This document shows positions 10,211 through 20,183 of a DNA stretch of 64,000 nucleotides, one piece after another. A program made the translations under genes and the position numbers. Each line of letters opens with the position of its first letter. The stretch's first letter is position 1. The stretch covers positions 2,604,001-2,668,000 of the forward strand of contig NC_063019.1 in assembly GCF_020509005.1 (NCBI RefSeq). The letters run 5' to 3'. The notes below the pieces were generated by a model that ran no database searches, was not told the DNA's origin, and was given only the letters and a program-made list of their open reading frames with translations. The stretch comes from Fulvia fulva. Its lineage: Eukaryota; Ascomycota; Dothideomycetes; Mycosphaerellales; Mycosphaerellaceae.

Positions 10211-10900
10211 ATGACCACCAATATGGCCACCACGGTATGTACTCCACTGCTACATCTCGAGATTGGCGAGGCTGATCACTGTCAGACACCTTTCGCATCG
10301 GCCGACAAACGCGTCTTCAACATCGGTGAGCTCGTAGAGCCGATCTTGACCCATGTCCGATCTGGTGATGAGCAAAACAAGGCACAAGTCGTCGACGACA
10401 TGAAGACGATCCTTCGCAGCCAACAGATCAACTCAACGTGCCGTAAGGCCGTACAAAGCTCACATCACATCAAGCGCCTGCTGGGAATGTTACCACCAAA
10501 AGTTTCCGATACCACAAGCTTCGGCATACACCCAGTGTTCCAAGTGCCAGCGCCGGGTGGCGCCACGGATGGGCCCCTGTGGGGCTGGAGGTTCGCAAGA
10601 CATGCATTCACCAACTCGAGCATCAACGCCACGAGCGCCAAAACGTTGGTGTTGCATGTCGACGCGGCAGCGATCGAGTTCTACGTTCACGACAAGGGAA
10701 GCTGGAGACAGCTGTGCTGGAATCTCCGAGGATACGAAGTTGATAGCTGTGAGATTCATTTGCCAGGCAAGCGTAAGGGGATGCAACGCTTCAGTCAGAT
10801 ACTTGAGCTGAGGATTGGTGGTCGCGAAACAGCTGGCGAGCTTGTCGATGCTGTAGTGAAGCGGGTACAAACCGAGTGCCCAGCTTGGCGTACGACATAG
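10211..10900 (+). CDS. F-box-like protein, paralog 1
   Basis: This is the first of three tandem paralogs. The chosen ATG at 10211 lies just upstream of a likely 51-bp intron (10235-10285, gtatgt..tcag, with a gctgatcac branch-like site). The intron is a multiple of three, so the frame stays open if it is not removed. The protein then starts with an F-box-like segment KRVFNIGELVEPIL, followed by QQINSTCRKAVQSS, which corresponds to the 'V-N-x-x-F/M-R-x-x-I' part of F-box proteins. The C-terminal half has a GSWRQLCW block and an ELVDAVVKRV end shared with the other two paralogs. F-box proteins usually link substrates to SCF ubiquitin ligases; that role is inferred. The length is about 213 residues if spliced. 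Confidence 0.75.
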   Translation: MTTNMATTVCTPLLHLEIGEADHCQTPFASADKRVFNIGELVEPILTHVRSGDEQNKAQVVDDMKTILRSQQINSTCRKAVQSSHHIKRLLGMLPPKVSDTTSFGIHPVFQVPAPGGATDGPLWGWRFARHAFTNSSINATSAKTLVLHVDAAAIEFYVHDKGSWRQLCWNLRGYEVDSCEIHLPGKRKGMQRFSQILELRIGGRETAGELVDAVVKRVQTECPAWRTT

Positions 10901-11164
10901 GAATGATGTTGATGGAACTCGACTTTGAAGCCAGCCAGAAGCGCGGCTTGCGCAGTACGATCTGGGTTCTGTGACGAAGGAATCACGGTGCGTGATCTTG
11001 GAGAATCAAGCAAATCGACTCGAGGGGCATCACATGCTGGCTTGCTCTGCACTTGCGCTAGTGCACTTTGACTTCGCCCTCGAAGCTATAAGAATTGCTT
11101 TTGAACTCCGCTGTTACTTTCTCTTACCACTCCTGCCCACAACAGACTGCTCCGTGTGTACAAC

Positions 11165-11986
11165 ATGGACGACAACACTTGGTTCAGTGCAAGTCACACT
11201 GGCTTACGCCCTACTCATAGGGTAGTCGATGCGCGACGTACTGCCACAGCTCCCAACAAGCAGGCCCCTCAGCCCACGACACACCACAATGCGTGGTCCG
11301 ACTCGAGTCGCTCTTCCTCCGGCCCTACCACGAAAGCAACCCATTCGCAGCCGACTGCCACAGCCGCACAGCGTGTCTTCGGCATCGGTGAACTTGTCGA
11401 GTTGATCCTTCTCAGCGCCTGCCCCATCACATGGAAACAGGTCTACCACGAAGATCAGATCGAGACGATGCGACTCATCCTCATTTTTCAACAAGTCAAT
11501 ACCACCATGCGCGATGCCGTTCAACACTCCACCAAGATCAAGAGGATGATGCACATGCGCTACTCACTCCAAGGCGAGCCTCGCATATTCCGCATACATC
11601 CACTTCTTTGGTGCCGCGACGGGAACTTCACGAGGAAAATAGATAAGTGGCCACTGGGTCACGGCATCGCCTTCTACAAGGAAGCTCTGTTGCTGACCAT
11701 CGACGACCAAGCAGCAGCGGGACTATCGCAGGATCGCGGCAGTTGGCGTCACTTGCTCTTGGCTTGGAACAGAGGAGACTATTCAAAGTGCGGCGTCAGG
11801 TGGTTGGATGATGGAGTGAAGAAACACGGAGATATGGAGCTGAAGTTGGAGGGTATCGAGAGTGCTGGAGAGCTTGCTGATGCGATTGTGAGCGAGATGA
11901 AGACGAAGCATCTGGATGAGCTCCAGCAGATCCTAGGATGCTCGACATCAACTGCTCAGGGTCGAGATTTCGAGACTGCGCTTTAG
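11165..11986 (+). CDS. F-box-like protein, paralog 2
   Basis: The ATG is at 11165; an in-frame GTG nine bases earlier is not a credible fungal start. The product is about 273 residues with no obvious intron. A Ser/Thr-rich, low-complexity N-terminus of about 70 residues precedes the F-box-like segment AQRVFGIGELVELILL. FQQVNTTMRDAVQHSTKIK follows, then a GSWRHLLLAWNRGDYSKC block and an ESAGELADAIVSEMK end. Order and spacing match the neighbours at 10211 and 12231. No substrate-binding repeats (WD40, LRR, Kelch) are present, as is usual for this short ascomycete family. Its function is unknown beyond the F-box resemblance. Confidence 0.8.
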   Translation: MDDNTWFSASHTGLRPTHRVVDARRTATAPNKQAPQPTTHHNAWSDSSRSSSGPTTKATHSQPTATAAQRVFGIGELVELILLSACPITWKQVYHEDQIETMRLILIFQQVNTTMRDAVQHSTKIKRMMHMRYSLQGEPRIFRIHPLLWCRDGNFTRKIDKWPLGHGIAFYKEALLLTIDDQAAAGLSQDRGSWRHLLLAWNRGDYSKCGVRWLDDGVKKHGDMELKLEGIESAGELADAIVSEMKTKHLDELQQILGCSTSTAQGRDFETAL

Positions 11987-12230
11987 CCACGACATACATT
12001 TGGCCTCGTCACGGTTGCGAGGAATTATCGAGGCTGGGATTTGTGTCACTGAAGCATGAAGTGAAGTTGCTGCTGTCACGTGTTCGCTTATCGCACAAAC
12101 GCGCTAGCGCTGATCCTTGACGGTCTGAAACACAACGGTCATTCTTGTCACCATTCTCCTAATTCCATCATCAACTCACACTATCAACAACATCGATATT
12201 ACCGTCGTCCGCACCTGGCCAGAACACACC

Positions 12231-12879
12231 ATGGACACAGAGGTGAGCCGACACAAAGCCACGACCTACAGTTTGTGCCACTGACATCTGAATATAGGCA
12301 CCACCGACTTCAACGGCGGCACAGCGCGTCTTCGACATTGGCGAGCTAGTTGAGATGATCTTGCTCAATGTCGCCAGGCGCAAGCGACTACTCAGCCATC
12401 ATATGGCAGAGGACATCTGCTGCGTCCTCATCAGTCAACGAGTCAACACCACAATGCGCCGGGCGGTGCAGAACTCTAGCAAATTACAGGCGATACTCTA
12501 GGCAAAGGGACCCGACGGCAAACTGAGCCTCCGCCGGGTCGTGCATCCACTTCTCGTCCGATACCCTGGGACACCCAGCACACAGCCAAGGTCACCCATG
12601 GGCAAGGCCTTCGATCGGCTGGGCGGCGTCCTAGAACTTACACTCGATGATGACGCTGCGGCATACCTGGCACAGAACGAGGGCAGCTGGCGCCAGCTTG
12701 TCGTTACCGCAGGACCACCCGTCACGCATTGCCAAGTCAGACTGCTGGCGAAAGGCTCGAGCAATACAAGTGGGGAAATTATCATAAAGCTGAAGGGCAC
12801 TGGAACTGCTGGCGGGCTCGCCGATATGGTTATCAAGGAGCTCAGGGCCAGGCTTCCTGCACGATGTGGCCATATCTAG
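12231..12879 (+). pseudogene. F-box-like protein, paralog 3, with premature stop
   Basis: A 12-bp first exon (12231-12242) is followed by a 55-bp intron (12243-12297, gtgagc..atatag). Exon 2 opens with AQRVFDIGELVEMILLNV, and the intron sits just before the F-box, as in paralog 1. An in-frame TAG at 12499-12501 cuts the protein after QAIL. Beyond it the same frame continues with all the family blocks: VVHPLL, EGSWRQLVVTAG and GGLADMVIKELRARLP, to TAG 12877-12879. One CAG or TGG to TAG change would explain it. The gene is either a recent pseudogene or makes a truncated F-box-only product. It could also be a sequencing difference. Confidence 0.7.
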
Positions 12880-13219
12880 CAAGAGGAGTGTGTGACGTGA
12901 ACGCAACGCACCAACATGTCACTCACTTCAGGGCTCGAGCAGACCTACGAACAGACAATGGCAGGGAGGAGAAAGTAGCTCTCCGCAGGAAGCAAAAGGG
13001 GACCAAAGGCGGTCTGGATTTGCCTTTGGTCAACGCACTTGCTCTGATACGGCGTGCGAATTGGCTTGATAGCGCGGTAGCGATGAAGTTGACTTGGTCT
13101 ATTGCATAGCTTCACCGAGTTCCCATCAGCTCAGGACCCTCTAGTGTCATGTCGATTGCCCACACCCATCAATTGTCTCCTTCTAGCTCCAATAGCGATG
13201 ATGCTCTTGATGTGCGCCT
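12880..13219. other. Intergenic between convergent genes
   Basis: This stretch lies between the 3' ends of a plus-strand and a minus-strand gene. I see no gene, only short chance open frames, and no repeat. Confidence 0.5.
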
Positions 13220-13830
13220 TCACGAAATTTTCTCTCCGTTGAGTCCCCACCAAGGCTGCTTTCCAGCAGACATACCCCTGTACACTTGGACACGCACCAA
13301 TCCATCACTCAACCTGATCTTGTCTTTCTCCATCTCTTCCTCCATGCCCTCACACACTTCGAGCACCCGAAGCGCCACACAGTCGCATTCAAGCCAGTTA
13401 GCGTGATCGCGACATAAAACTTGCTGCCGCCGCCTCGGCACGATCACCAGTCTGATCTCTGGAATGAGCTGACGATGGGCGCATGGTAGGGCTCCGAGCC
13501 ATCTGTAAAGTTGATGTTTTTTGATGTCGAAGTCCTTCACAGCGAAGACAAGTGTGACTGTCGTGGCGGCGTAGTAGAGAGCAATAGTCTCGGAGTACAG
13601 TTGCTTGTTCGTCAGTATGAGGCTGGCTTTACGGGCGACGAGACCTTTGACGTTCAGATTGATGGTCGAGTCGAAGAAGAGGTGGTCGTAGATTAGATTG
13701 CGTAGCTCGCCTATGTCGTGTCAGTATGCGAATGTACAGCGACACACTTGTATTTGTACTTGCCTGGGATTCCGAAGAGGTGCGCTTGAGGGTTACGAGG
13801 ACGCTCGCGGTTATCGCATTGTGGTGTCAT
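13220..13830 (-). CDS. LPxELR..IY-motif (F-box-like) protein with a GC-AG intron
   Basis: Exon 1 is 13764-13830 and exon 2 is 13220-13710. The intron between them (13711-13763, 53 bp) starts GCAAGT and ends ATAG, a GC-AG intron. Splicing produces the family signature FGIPGELRNLIYDHLF, which is lost in the unspliced frame because a stop follows. After this come an A-S-L-I-L-T-N-K-Q-L-Y-S-E block with ALYYAATTV, then KKHQLYRWLGALP. That order (LPxELR..IY, LxLACKQLYxEA..LYY, a WL-LP segment) defines a large dothideomycete family of F-box-like proteins with no known substrate. The length is about 185 residues. The neighbour at 14048 has an intron at the identical place. Confidence 0.75.
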
Positions 13831-14047
13831 GGTCCGACGAGGTGTGAGAAGAGATCCGGAGAAGTCTTGTGAGCGTGGTTTTAGTGGGTGATGGTTGCGG
13901 TGTCGGGGAGCTGAAGATCTAGAGAAGTGTTAACTGGAGGTGAATAGTGAGTCTGTGCAGTCATTTTGGATTAAGCTTGTGATACGTGTGAATAGTCGCT
14001 CCAAGCGGATGCGTTCCAATGTTCAACCACCCAATCATGCCGCTGAC

Positions 14048-14582
14048 TTAGCAAATGCCTTTGATGCCACGGTCTTTCATATTGCGCTTGAGCCACAGGT
14101 ATGCCATCGCCTTTTCATACCGATCCAAGTCTTGACCATCCCAGGGCGTCGGGATTGCCATCCTGTAAAATCGAGTCGGTCCGAAGTGAATGTCTTTGAT
14201 GAGCGTGCGATGCTTAGATGGGAGCCTTTTGAGCCATTTGAAGACCACTTCTTCCTTGATCTCCTTCTTGGCGTCGTAGTAGAATATGGCATCCTTGTAG
14301 TACTGCTCGATGGATTCGATGTAAAGCTGTGTACATGCGAGGGTAAGGCCGGCATTTCGCACGGCAGTGCCACGAGCTCGAAGATTGACCCTTTCCTTCA
14401 AGACATGATTGTAGATCTCGTTCCGAAGTTCTCCTGAGAAAAATCAATGTCGGGACCAATTTAATGAGGTTAGACAGGGTTTGCTTACGTGGCAAACCAA
14501 GCAGGTTCGCTTGAGGATTTCTCTCCTTCATGGACTTCTTGCTGGCCTTCTTTGGTTTCTGCTTGGTGGTTCGCTTGCCCAT
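14048..14582 (-). CDS. LPxELR..IY-motif (F-box-like) protein
   Basis: Exon 1 is 14489-14582 and exon 2 is 14048-14433. The intron (14434-14488, 55 bp, gtaagc..ctcag) splits the signature after LLGLP, giving LLGLPRELRNEIYNHVL when joined. The basic Lys-rich N-terminus (KRTTKQKPKKASKK) could be a nuclear localisation signal. Family blocks follow: NAGLTLACTQLYIESI with QYYKDAIFYY, then VVFKWLKRLPSKHRTLIKDI. The protein is about 159 residues. It is a tandem paralog of 13220-13830, on the same strand and with the same intron position and phase. Function is unknown. Confidence 0.8.
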
Positions 14583-15144
14583 GGTGGATAGTGTTGCTGT
14601 CGCTGTGATCGCGCTAATGATTGGAGGCGAAGTTGTTGATGAAGTGCAGTGGAAGATGTAAAATGCTGTTGTTGTGTCGGAGTTGCAGTGGGAGTTGAGG
14701 ATTGCCTCACCATGGAAGCTCCTTCGATCTGTACTTCCACGTCAGTGCACGCCGTTGCCGCAACATGCTTGAGGAAGGTGCTGTTAGGGTAAGAACGACA
14801 GCCTCGCACAACTCACGGCCTCTGGTCTGTGGCTGCCGTGGGAAATGTACAATCGTTTTATACAAGCCATGAGATGAGATCTCGAAGCACAGAAACAAGC
14901 TGCCCACGCCCGCTTGCTCCCTATCTATACGCCGCTAATGCATCACCATGCTCTGGTCACTGCCATGAGCTTTCCACGCGCTATAAGGGCATTTCCTGAA
15001 GCTCAAAGTTGATCATACACTCTTTCCATGCATCTGATCGGATGCGCTTGCTCTCCGCGCGATGTGTTGAATGTCCGGTCTGTTCGAACTCGGCCCGTTT
15101 GCAATAGCCTGCGCGCGGCCGTGGACAACGTCGTCTGTCGTGTC
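14583..15144. other. Intergenic / 5' region of the 14.0-kb gene
   Basis: No supported gene is seen. The first 150 bases are the probable 5' untranslated region of the minus-strand gene ending at 14582. The remainder contains only short open frames without family resemblance. Confidence 0.5.
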
Positions 15145-15780
15145 TTACTCGACATTGCCAGCGGACCCAGCGTCGGATCCTGGGCCGGAGGAGCCAGTGA
15201 CGGATATGCTTGGGTCGACTGCGATCATTTCGGCAAGGATGTCAAGAATTGGCTGTGATGGTAGTGTTAGTATGAACAGAACGGTCTATGATTTTCTGAA
15301 CAGCGCGCAAAAGTCTCCTTGCGCATCCTGCAGAAATGCTGTACATACCTTGGGCACCGTCTTGTCGTAGATGCTGATCAATTCCCTTGGCTGTGGGTAT
15401 ACCTTCAATGCCTTGTAAAAGCACAGCGCCGCATCGACTGGGTCCGAGCCATCTGTGCACATGCTCTCTCCTCTTGCAACCTCCTGCATGAAGTATGCCT
15501 CAGTGTCTTCGGGATCGCGTGGGAAGCCCTCGTCGTTGGCCTCATCCACTACTTGTCGGATCTTCTGCTTCTGCTCGCGCTCTGACGCCTTTGCCGACTC
15601 CTCCGAGATCTTCTGCACCTTCTTGTGTTGCTTCTTCAGTGTCTTCCTGAACTCTGGGTCGCTCCTTCGCTTGTGGTCGAAGTAAAAGGCGTATGCTAGG
15701 AGGCCGGTTGCGACAACGCCGACTGTTGCGACAGCGATGGTACTTGTCGAAGGACCTGATGAGGGTTGTGTGGAGGCCAT
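15145..15780 (-). CDS. TOM20: Mitochondrial import receptor subunit TOM20
   Basis: Exon 1 is 15349-15780 and exon 2 is 15145-15252, with a 96-bp intron (gtatgt..cacag) joining KTVPK to PILDILAEMIAVDPS. The N-terminus (about residues 14-34, IAVATVGVVATGLLAYAFYF) is the single membrane anchor, followed by a DHKRRSDPEFRK basic collar. The cytosolic part has a charged helix, then EAYFMQEVARGESM and DAALCFYKALKVYPQP, the TPR-like presequence-binding region of TOM20. About 179 residues is the usual fungal length. The outer-membrane TOM complex uses it to bind mitochondrial presequences. The frame stays open upstream through a hexanucleotide repeat, but the ATG at 15780 fits family N-termini. It is divergent from EXO84. 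Confidence 0.92.
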
Positions 15781-15834
15781 GGCTGTGGGGGTGGAAGTGT
15801 GACCAAGCGCAGGTGTGTCTCGCGACAATGTCTG

Positions 15835-15911
15835 GATGGCGATGGCGATGGCGATGGCGATGGCGATGGCGATGGCGATGGCGATGGCGATGGCGATGGC
15901 GATGGCGATGG
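15835..15911. repeat. GATGGC hexanucleotide microsatellite
   Basis: Nearly 13 perfect tandem copies of gatggc lie in the 322-bp divergent region between TOM20 and EXO84. A multiple-of-six repeat keeps the TOM20 frame open upstream, where it would encode alternating Ala-Ile, but it most likely sits in the 5' untranslated region or promoter. Copy-number polymorphism between strains is expected. Confidence 0.95.
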
Positions 15912-16102
15912 TGAATGTTGTACGGCGGCCCTTGTTTGAGTTGTGTTTGTGCAGTGGATTGGATAGGGACATGGCAAAATCTGGAAAGTAAAGTCGATCA
16001 AAGACGCCTGGCCCGAGCCCCGAGCGCGAGCTTGGTCATGGCCATGCATTTGAGACCAGCATCACCTGAGACTATGTCACTACATATCTATGTGCACTGA
16101 TC

Positions 16103-18295
16103 ATGTCGGAGAGCAAAGGCATCTCGCTGCGTCGCAAGAAGACGTCGGCGAAGACGGCAAAGACAGCAGCAGCGCGTCCGACGATATCCGCGCCCGTCCA
16201 GCAGCACCAGCAGCACCAGCACCAGCAGCACCAGCAAGGCGACAGTCGAAGCGCGTCGGCCGTCCGCAGCAACTCAGCATGGACCGTCGCGACGCAGGAC
16301 TCTGGCACGAGCAACGCGACGTCTCGCGAACGGCCGAAGCTGGGAGGAGACCAGACGAGTGACTTGGTGAAGAGGCGATACAGCACGCGATTTGCCGGCG
16401 GAATCCCTCAAGATGGCGCCGCACCTCCCATGCCAGCGATGCCCTCGATGCCATCACAATATGCAGGAGACGCCGCCAGTCTACGCGGGGGATCACGACC
16501 ACCGCCTTCACGCGATGGGCGGGCGAGTCCGGAGAAAGGGAAGGGCCGGTTGAAGGTCGACATGCGTGCACTGAAGGACCCCAATCTGCAGGTGGAGAAG
16601 TATGTCCAGAACATGCTGGCTGATGCCTCAGAAAGCGACATACATGCCTACCAGAAAGACTTGCAGAGCGTCAAGGCACACACAGATTCCGACCTGCAGC
16701 ATAATGTCTACCAGAATCGAACGCAGTTCATCAAGATCTCGAAAGAGGCAGACAAGCTCAAGTCGGAAATGCGAACCTTACGAACGCTGATGACAGAGCT
16801 GACCGGTGCTTTGGGCCATGTCACGAGTGCAGGCGGTGCAGAATTGAGTTCATCCAGCACGCTCAGCGTCGCCGATAGGAAGCGCGCAAATAGGAGCAGC
16901 GTTGCCAACTTGGAGGCCATGTGGAGCACTCACCTACAGACGCTGTGGAAGAGAGTGGAAGGCAGTCAGAAGTACCTGCCCGCATTACCAGGAAGACACA
17001 TCATCATGGAGAGTCAGCGCTGGGTCGAGCTCAATGCTGCAACGTGGAAGCCCAGGCGAAGGGTTGCACTGGTATTGTTAAACGACCATCTTCTGGTTGC
17101 AAGCGAGAAGAAACGGCCCGCAGATGCTACTCCACAAGGCAAGGGCAACCGGATGAGCATGTACCAACCTGCTGGACAATCACAGACGACACTCGTAGCC
17201 GACCGGTGTTGGTCACTGCATGATGTGTCTCTCGCAGACATTAGCACGAGGTCATCGACTGCCATCGGGCACAATAATACGAAGGAGAACCGAGCTATCG
17301 CCAACGCCATCAACGTCCGTGCTGGCAATGAGAGTTTCACCTATGCCACCGGAGACAGCACTGATAAAGCAGGGCTGATCGTCGCGTTCCGCAAAGCACA
17401 AGAGGACCAGCGTAAGCAGCTTGCCGCCGAACATGCTGGAAGGGAAAAGGCTCTAGATGACCTCGCTTCCCTGACCGGACGGGACGCGCGATCGTTGAAG
17501 AAGGCAGCAGCCGCAGGTAACGACCTGATCGGTGAAGATGGCAAGCTCGGTGGCCTGAGTAGAAGCAATTCGGTTCTCGTCGATGCTGATGGCCGACCGC
17601 AAAGTATAAGATGGGTCGAGTCGCAGATTGATGGCTTGGACATTGACATTGCTCTGCAGCGCTTCGAGGAAGCTGTTTCTCGAGTGGAAAAGCTTCGGAA
17701 GATGGCCCGTGGCATCAAAGGCAATGCGATGGCACAGGAAATCATTCTTGCCAAGGTCAACGAACGAGCAAGTAGACTTGCGAACAGTGTTGCAAGACAA
17801 CTAAGCTATTCCAGCAGCGGTATGGAAAGGACAAAGGAGAACGTCTCGTGGCTCCTCAGACTTGGATTTGAGGAGCTGGCGCGCCAAACATACCTTGCGA
17901 GCAGAACGGAGACGATCCGAGCACGGACAAGGCAGCTTCCTTTCACTGGCGCTCTCGAGCCCTACTTACACGCGCTTGCTTACACCACATTCACACTCCT
18001 GCTACACACGTTCCGGACCTTCAACCAATCCTTCCCGACCACCAGCGGAAGTGCAGTCGTCCGATGGGCCAAGGAAAGAGTGGACGAGTTCAATGCTGCC
18101 CTGGAACGCCAGCTGAGTAGTGTCGTTCGGGAGAGTGAGATCTGGGGTATATGCATCCAGACCGTGAAAGAACAGGCTGTAGTATTGGCGGAGGTGGGAG
18201 TAGACTTCGGAGGTCTCATCGCGAGAGGACTATCAGCAGATGCGGCCGCCGCGGTGAATGGAACTCAGCCCATTGGCCTCGGAGTCCGCACTTGA
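16103..18295 (+). CDS. EXO84: Exocyst complex component EXO84
   Basis: An intact 730-residue frame without introns. It has a low-complexity, Gln/His-rich N-terminus, then the Exo84 core: VEKYVQNMLADASESDIHAY near residue 160 and DLQHNVYQNRTQFIKISKEA near 195. A PH-like region (about 280-420) contains GRHIIMESQRWVELNAATWK and VALVLLNDHLLVASEKK. The C-terminal helical domain starts around SQIDGLDIDIALQRFEEAVS. The exocyst tethers secretory vesicles to the plasma membrane at hyphal tips. The length suits filamentous-fungal EXO84. The gene is divergent from TOM20 and shares a 322-bp promoter region with it. There are no lesions. Confidence 0.93.
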   Translation: MSESKGISLRRKKTSAKTAKTAAARPTISAPVQQHQQHQHQQHQQGDSRSASAVRSNSAWTVATQDSGTSNATSRERPKLGGDQTSDLVKRRYSTRFAGGIPQDGAAPPMPAMPSMPSQYAGDAASLRGGSRPPPSRDGRASPEKGKGRLKVDMRALKDPNLQVEKYVQNMLADASESDIHAYQKDLQSVKAHTDSDLQHNVYQNRTQFIKISKEADKLKSEMRTLRTLMTELTGALGHVTSAGGAELSSSSTLSVADRKRANRSSVANLEAMWSTHLQTLWKRVEGSQKYLPALPGRHIIMESQRWVELNAATWKPRRRVALVLLNDHLLVASEKKRPADATPQGKGNRMSMYQPAGQSQTTLVADRCWSLHDVSLADISTRSSTAIGHNNTKENRAIANAINVRAGNESFTYATGDSTDKAGLIVAFRKAQEDQRKQLAAEHAGREKALDDLASLTGRDARSLKKAAAAGNDLIGEDGKLGGLSRSNSVLVDADGRPQSIRWVESQIDGLDIDIALQRFEEAVSRVEKLRKMARGIKGNAMAQEIILAKVNERASRLANSVARQLSYSSSGMERTKENVSWLLRLGFEELARQTYLASRTETIRARTRQLPFTGALEPYLHALAYTTFTLLLHTFRTFNQSFPTTSGSAVVRWAKERVDEFNAALERQLSSVVRESEIWGICIQTVKEQAVVLAEVGVDFGGLIARGLSADAAAAVNGTQPIGLGVRT

Positions 18296-18503
18296 ACACA
18301 ATGTCATGTCATGACGAACGATCAACAGAATATTCATAATCTCGAAATGCTGGTACCAGACCATTACGAAAAGAGAACACTTGTCCCGACAGAGGAGACT
18401 TCTTCAAAGCCGCTTCCACGGACCGGCGAGCAGCCAGTCGGCAGTTAAGTGACTTTACGAAGTGACTTCCCGCGTACGTGTCGCGTCGAGAATTCAGGCT
18501 TTG

Positions 18504-18665
18504 ATTAACATCGACCACGGTCATGTCGGATCCTCCGCATTTCGCAAGCGCGCGGGTAAATCCACTCCTGAGTCCTGACCAGGATATGTTCGCCGTCGGA
18601 GCGGCGTATATTCCGACACGCTTGCGAGATGGTGAGGATCCGACATGACCGTGGTCGATGTTAAT
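18504..18665. mobile_element. 160-bp MITE with perfect 31-32-bp inverted ends
   Basis: The left arm from 18504 reads attaacatcgaccacggtca and continues identically, inverted, to the right arm ending at 18665. The match is perfect for 31-32 bp (18504-18535 against 18634-18665) and then stops. The interior is about 98 bp and non-coding. Both ends include TTAA (18505-18508 and 18661-18664), so a TTAA target duplication of piggyBac type is possible, or TTAA may simply be part of the arms. The perfect arms imply recent insertion or hairpin-based correction. It lies 200 bp downstream of EXO84. Confidence 0.85.
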
Positions 18666-19180
18666 ATTCCTCAGCAACCCCAAGATGGACGACGAATCGC
18701 TTTCAGACGCGAGGCAGCCTTTCGTGCGATGCTAATATGACAGGCATCATCTCTAACCTTGGCGGAAGGCCATTGTGGAAGTCCGCAAACCCAAGCACGT
18801 TTCTTGCCTACACGATCGAATCCGGCCTGCTCCGAGATGACGCCGACCAAGTTCAGGCCCGATGTCTCAACGAAACAGTAACCTCAGCCTGACCCCGATC
18901 GGTTGCTGAGAAGATAACGACAGGATCAATTAGGCACAACATTCCGACTGGCAGTAGTAATAAGAGCACTGACCTCCACACGCGCGCCCTTTTTGGAACA
19001 ACTTGGACTTTTCGGCTCTACATACATCACGTGATACGCCTTGCACAGCTCTCCAGGTTCACGCTTGTATGGGCGAATACTGCTTTGAGGAATTGGTCTC
19101 CTGAAATCTCACATCAGCCAAGTGGATCATCTATAAGTCTATCAGACCGTCTTAAAGTATTGTCCTTCTCGCCTGGAACG
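18666..19180. other. Intergenic
   Basis: No gene is recognised between the MITE and the ATG at 19181. The frame of the next gene is open back to about 19031 but lacks family resemblance there. Confidence 0.4.
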
Positions 19181-19849
19181 ATGTCGAAGACCGCTAGTAT
19201 GACTACGACCATGGAGCATCTTACACTTCGACCGGACCAAAATTCCACAGCGTCTCCAGCAACACTTCGTCGGCGCTCATCCCTAGTACCATCCCTCTCA
19301 TTCCCCAAATCCTACACCCTCCAAGAGCCAAAATCGCCCTTCCTCAAACTCCCCGCCGAAATCAGAAACGTCATCTACACCGACCTCTTCCAAGACCAAG
19401 AAGCCCGCATCAGACCCGACTACACCCTCCCCGGCCTCCTCACATCCTGCAAACAACTCTACACCGAAGCCATCGGCCTCTACTACAACCTCACTACCTT
19501 CCGCTGCCTCGACGAAACCTCTACTATCTCCTGGCTGATCCATCTCCCGAGGCCGTTCCTGGACTTGGTCCCCGAGGTGAGGTATGATACGAGGTGGATT
19601 GTTTTTGTGACGCCGATGATTCCGGTGTCGGGGGTGGAGGGGTGGTTGTTTCAGGGGTTGGTTGCGAAGTTGAAGGAGGGGGGGTTTGATGTGCATCAGC
19701 TGGGGCAGAAGGTTGGGGAGGATGGGGAGGTGGTGGGAGAAGGGAAGTTGAAGATTAGTTATTATGGGAGGGGGAGTGGGGCGAGTGGGGTTGAGTGGAC
19801 GGATAGGCCTGGGTTGATTGAGGAGGTGAGGAGGGTGGGGAGGGTTTGA
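19181..19849 (+). CDS. LPxELR..IY-motif (F-box-like) protein
   Basis: The ATG at 19181 gives about 222 residues. The signature FLKLPAEIRNVIYTDLF is near residue 50, LLTSCKQLYTEAIGLYYNL near 90, and ISWLIHLPRPFLDLVPEVR near 115. The C-terminus is Gly/Glu/Val-rich. Base composition flips within the gene: my counts are C 53 and G 16 in 19321-19440, against C 9 and G 64 in 19621-19740, so codon usage changes completely halfway. It is the first of four tandem same-strand paralogs (19.2, 20.2, 21.2, 22.4 kb). Confidence 0.75.
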   Translation: MSKTASMTTTMEHLTLRPDQNSTASPATLRRRSSLVPSLSFPKSYTLQEPKSPFLKLPAEIRNVIYTDLFQDQEARIRPDYTLPGLLTSCKQLYTEAIGLYYNLTTFRCLDETSTISWLIHLPRPFLDLVPEVRYDTRWIVFVTPMIPVSGVEGWLFQGLVAKLKEGGFDVHQLGQKVGEDGEVVGEGKLKISYYGRGSGASGVEWTDRPGLIEEVRRVGRV

Positions 19850-20183
19850 TTGTTGGGGTGAATCTGAATGGACCGATGTTGAGTCGTGGCGCATCAGAAA
19901 AGTCACCCACATGAAGATGAATGTGGGTCCTTTGCAACAATCAGAAGCTGTATTTGAAAGCTTCCGGCTAAGAATCAGAAGTCAGACTCAAAGCACCCTC
20001 ACGCGAGACACTGCAGCCTTTTCCACAACACAACACCATCAACTTGCTACCGCCACACACCCTTGCTCGACCACAGGCCACCACCACCAACACGAGCGAA
20101 AGTATCTGTACGTCGCCCGAGCCTGCTACACCACCGCTCACAAGTGGCTCCCTACTCACTCACCCACTTCCAACAGCACAACC

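Noticed and set aside
15781..15972. N-terminal extension of TOM20 made of Ala-Ile repeats
   Set aside because: Known TOM20 proteins begin just before the membrane anchor. The extension is the translated microsatellite and is probably untranslated.
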